64,000 nucleotides of DNA from an uncultured Kiritimatiellota bacterium. Its GTDB lineage: Bacteria; Verrucomicrobiota; Kiritimatiellia; RFP12; UBA1067. The stretch lies in NCBI GenBank assembly GCA_934654805.1, contig CAKUGW010000002.1, forward strand, positions 8,722 to 72,721, read 5' to 3'. Positions 62,146 to 64,000 of the stretch are shown piece after piece. The first letter of the stretch is position 1. Every line of letters starts with the position of its first letter. Made by a program: the position numbers and the translations under genes. Below the pieces are notes generated by a model. The model did not search any database. It worked only from the letters and a program-made list of their open reading frames with translations, and was not told the origin of the DNA.

Positions 62146-63156
62146 TCACAACCGAAAGGTACTTCGCCGTCGATTTTCATGCATAGGCGGTCTTGGTCTT
62201 AGGTTCTCAATCGCATAGAAACTACCATCTTTTTGGATCTCGTAAACGAAGGCATTTGCTCCGACCGCATATTTCGTTCCTGGCACTACGTCAAGTGCCA
62301 ACTTGCCATACGGCATCCTTTGTTGGCGTTGGCACGCCTTGGCATAAGCATCTTCAAACATCTTGTACATCTGTTCTTTTATCTGCTTTCGTGCTTCTTC
62401 TTTGCGCTTGACGGCGCGAATTTGTTCTTCATATTGCACAAGGAGTTCGGACTCGCTGAACCGAAATGCATCTTGATTGTCTTTTAATTCTTTTATTAGA
62501 ACATCACGTTTAAACCATTGGCAAAGTGCGTACTCAGAATTACGGCCTCTCTGCGGCAACACATAGAGAAGGTCCTTGTCCGTACCATAGTCAAAGACGA
62601 TACCGACATTGCGTCGAATCCACAATTTCGGGAGAACCTTGTCTTCCGAGACGAGCCGTCGATATCCGCCCTTATCAAAAGGCGGCATTGGGTATAGAAT
62701 AAAGTGATTGTTCATATTGGCTCGGTCAAGTCGAGCGCGATTTTGTGTGCCGCTTGCATCGACAATCCAAACCATGCCGCCTTTTGAACCGTAGAACCGT
62801 TCACGATTGGATTGTTCATTTTCGTCGATATGAGAATGCTGAAACTCTATGACGAAGTCTTTACCAACGACAGCATCTGCGCGATTACGCTCACCTGTGA
62901 CAGGATCAATGCCCATGTCAACTTCGATGTTCTCGAATTGCGATTTCCAGGAGAGATGCCAGTCCGTCTCACCGTCAGAACATCCGCAGTTTCCTTTCCG
63001 CTTGTGGCGAAAATGTGGGATGCGGATACAACGTCCAATCACAAGTTCAAGTTCGGGATGTTCGCAATTGCTGTCCTTACAACGGAAAGAAAGTCCTTTG
63101 TCTTTGAGTTCTACGCCAGCCCTAACGATTTCATCTTTTGCTAATGCTGTCAGCAT
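62146..63156 (-). CDS. CoiA-family protein (predicted PD-(D/E)xK nuclease)
   Basis: The 336-residue protein has the CoiA arrangement: a metal-binding-like head (FRCKDSNCEHPE, RIPHFRHKRKGNCGC), ETDWHLSWKSQF (Glu63, His67, Trp70, Lys71), NRADAVVGKDFVIEFQHSHI (Asp94, Glu104-x-Gln106) and RERFYG. CoiA is needed for natural transformation in Gram-positive bacteria after DNA entry; the nuclease fold assignment follows from the D-ExQ pattern. A long helical region (about 240-280) follows. ATG 63156 is preceded by GGGGATA. It lies between a lipoprotein gene upstream (35-nt gap) and a nuclease-dead relative downstream, and no other competence genes are in view. AT-rich composition suggests transfer. 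Confidence 0.78.
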   Translation of the reverse strand: MLTALAKDEIVRAGVELKDKGLSFRCKDSNCEHPELELVIGRCIRIPHFRHKRKGNCGCSDGETDWHLSWKSQFENIEVDMGIDPVTGERNRADAVVGKDFVIEFQHSHIDENEQSNRERFYGSKGGMVWIVDASGTQNRARLDRANMNNHFILYPMPPFDKGGYRRLVSEDKVLPKLWIRRNVGIVFDYGTDKDLLYVLPQRGRNSEYALCQWFKRDVLIKELKDNQDAFRFSESELLVQYEEQIRAVKRKEEARKQIKEQMYKMFEDAYAKACQRQQRMPYGKLALDVVPGTKYAVGANAFVYEIQKDGSFYAIENLRPRPPMHENRRRSTFRL

Positions 63157-63191
63157 ATTTTATCCCCGTTAAACACAACATTCAATGTCTG

Positions 63192-63746
63192 TCACTTAGA
63201 CTTCTCGGTATCTATGACATTGATTCCATTTGTAATCGTCGAATCGGCGAACATCCGTATGACGATCGGCCGTGTTTTGTCCGCTGAACTGAAAATCTCA
63301 GGCCCGACATATTGATAGGTACCGACTTTCAGATATTCTTTGTCACAATATAACCTTTCACTGAGCAACCCAATTGGCATAGGCCCTGTGCCTTCAAAGA
63401 GTGTGACAAAGAGAGGGCGTCCATTATCCGTTTCATATTGATTGAAAAACGTTTTGACAGCTTCAAGGCTCTTACCGTCATGCGTGTATTCCGCTTCCAC
63501 GTCTGGGCTTGCCTCTTTTCTCGTTTGATAGTCCATCGTTTTGACAGCCTGCTTTTCCCATTCTTCATATTGACGGGCCTGTTCCTCACGTTCTCTCGCC
63601 TGCCGTTTCTCGCGCGCTTTCGCACGATGTTCCGAACGAATCTCATACGCTTCAAGAGGGGCATAATCTATCAATGTGCATCCCCCAACAAGGGAAGCCG
63701 CCAATGTAACGGTACGTGACAAACTCGTTTGGATTATTTTGTTCAT
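63192..63746 (-). CDS. Small lipoprotein with charged helical segment
   Basis: This 184-residue protein begins with a signal sequence ending LVGGC (lipobox, Cys23), so it is probably lipid-anchored. Residues 35-75 are a highly charged helix, likely coiled coil (HRAKAREKRQAREREEQARQ). The rest (LEAVKTFFNQYETDNGRPLF to IVIRMFADS) is a small alpha/beta region of no recognised family. It is the first annotated gene of the minus-strand AT-rich operon with the CoiA-like genes. GAAGGAATTTTAAG upstream offers a ribosome-binding site that overlaps the end of a small upstream ORF. Confidence 0.65.
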   Translation of the reverse strand: MNKIIQTSLSRTVTLAASLVGGCTLIDYAPLEAYEIRSEHRAKAREKRQAREREEQARQYEEWEKQAVKTMDYQTRKEASPDVEAEYTHDGKSLEAVKTFFNQYETDNGRPLFVTLFEGTGPMPIGLLSERLYCDKEYLKVGTYQYVGPEIFSSADKTRPIVIRMFADSTITNGINVIDTEKSK

Positions 63747-63747
63747 C

Positions 63748-63864
63748 TTAAAATTCCTTCATGTATTTTTCTGAAATTGGGTATGCAGTAGATTCAACCA
63801 AGCACAATGGTTGTGCCTTATGCGTAATTGCCATAAAGATTACTAGAGGTAGAGTCGTGTGCAT
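63748..63864 (-). CDS. 38-residue upstream ORF
   Basis: ATG 63864 lies 14 nt after an extended -10 promoter and the ORF stops 1 nt before the lipoprotein start codon. Its N-terminus is hydrophobic (TLPLVIFMAITHKA) and it ends EKYMKEF, whose codons form the ribosome-binding site of the next gene. It could be a small exported peptide or a translational leader. No homology can be claimed. Confidence 0.4.
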   Translation of the reverse strand: MHTTLPLVIFMAITHKAQPLCLVESTAYPISEKYMKEF

Positions 63865-63878
63865 ACACAAATTTCTAA

Positions 63879-63887
63879 ATTATACCA
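63879..63887 (-). promoter_or_regulatory. Extended -10 promoter of the minus-strand AT-rich operon
   Basis: TGGTATAAT on the minus strand, upstream of the 38-codon ORF and the lipoprotein and CoiA-like genes. Same extended form as the + strand promoters in the window. Confidence 0.6.
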
Positions 63888-64000
63888 TTTCCTTGCTGTG
63901 ATCGGGTCGATTCTGCACATCCTTTTATGTGTGTGCGGCTTCTGCCGCTTCCAGAGGTAAAGTTGATTTCGTTGATGGTTTACCCCCTGTAAAGATTGGC

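Noticed and set aside
1..64000. tRNA or rRNA genes
   Set aside because: I looked through the intergenic stretches for cloverleaf arms with T-loop sequence and for conserved rRNA blocks and found none by eye; a covariance-model scan would be decisive.

Overview
The window reads as chromosome of a GC-rich, fermentative, glycan-degrading member of the PVC group. My best inference is an intestinal Kiritimatiellota/Verrucomicrobiota lineage. The grounds are: secreted proteins with autotransporter-type beta-strand repeats, many signal-peptide glycoside hydrolases without SusC/SusD, a DUF2723 membrane protein, a kinase-ECF sigma pair, BACON-repeat surface proteins, and in-frame simple-repeat insertions inside genes. 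No 16S rRNA or marker phylogeny is available here, so this is inference. Almost all genes lie on the + strand, often with 4-nt ATGA/GTGA stop-start overlaps.

Region by region: 1-10778 is a glycan locus with the end of a beta-strand-repeat protein, a clan-A-like hydrolase with carbohydrate-binding modules, a GH106-type rhamnosidase, a GH29 fucosidase, and the signal-peptide stub of a destroyed next gene. 10779-14763 holds a hairpin repeat, a DUF4143-type ATPase with a palindrome over its promoter, and a convergent histidine kinase/response regulator pair. 15190-24230 resumes glycan degradation: a TIM-barrel hydrolase, a second beta-strand-repeat protein, a metallo-beta-lactamase-fold hydrolase, a DUF5696-like protein and a second GH29. 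24357-27956 carries housekeeping genes (YmdB-type phosphoesterase, solute-binding protein, dihydroorotase). 28057-30957 is an AT-richer pair of secreted proteins, one with HELGH. 30980-36084 has an esterase, a GT-C-like membrane protein, an RlmI-type methyltransferase and an SGNH lipoprotein. 36085-36833 is non-coding with a long hairpin. 36834-48489 has an orphan efflux adaptor, a DUF3857/transglutaminase protein, a DUF2723-TPR protein, UDP-glucuronate decarboxylase, phosphofructokinase and a TadA-like deaminase.

48505-60505 is the most accessory part. It holds a Ser/Thr kinase with an ECF sigma factor, a REP-associated tyrosine transposase (RAYT) bracketed by four palindromes, a degenerate SUMF1-fold protein, an archaeal-type ATPase flanked by directly repeated sequence, an FRG-domain protein, a small unknown protein and a 1409-residue SUMF1-BACON protein. 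A 100-bp relic at 53142-53242 fuses the start of the FRG gene to the end of a BACON-type gene, which suggests a collapsed duplicate of that block. 61188-63864 is an AT-rich minus-strand operon with two CoiA-like proteins (one lacking the nuclease signature) and a small lipoprotein.

A theme across the window is a uniform extended -10 promoter (TGnTATAAT). In several cases it sits only 6-11 nt from an ATG without a ribosome-binding site, so leaderless mRNAs are likely. Three of these promoters lead first into a short upstream ORF (24357, 53262, 63864) that is followed by a gene. No tRNA, rRNA, CRISPR array, prophage or complete insertion sequence was seen.
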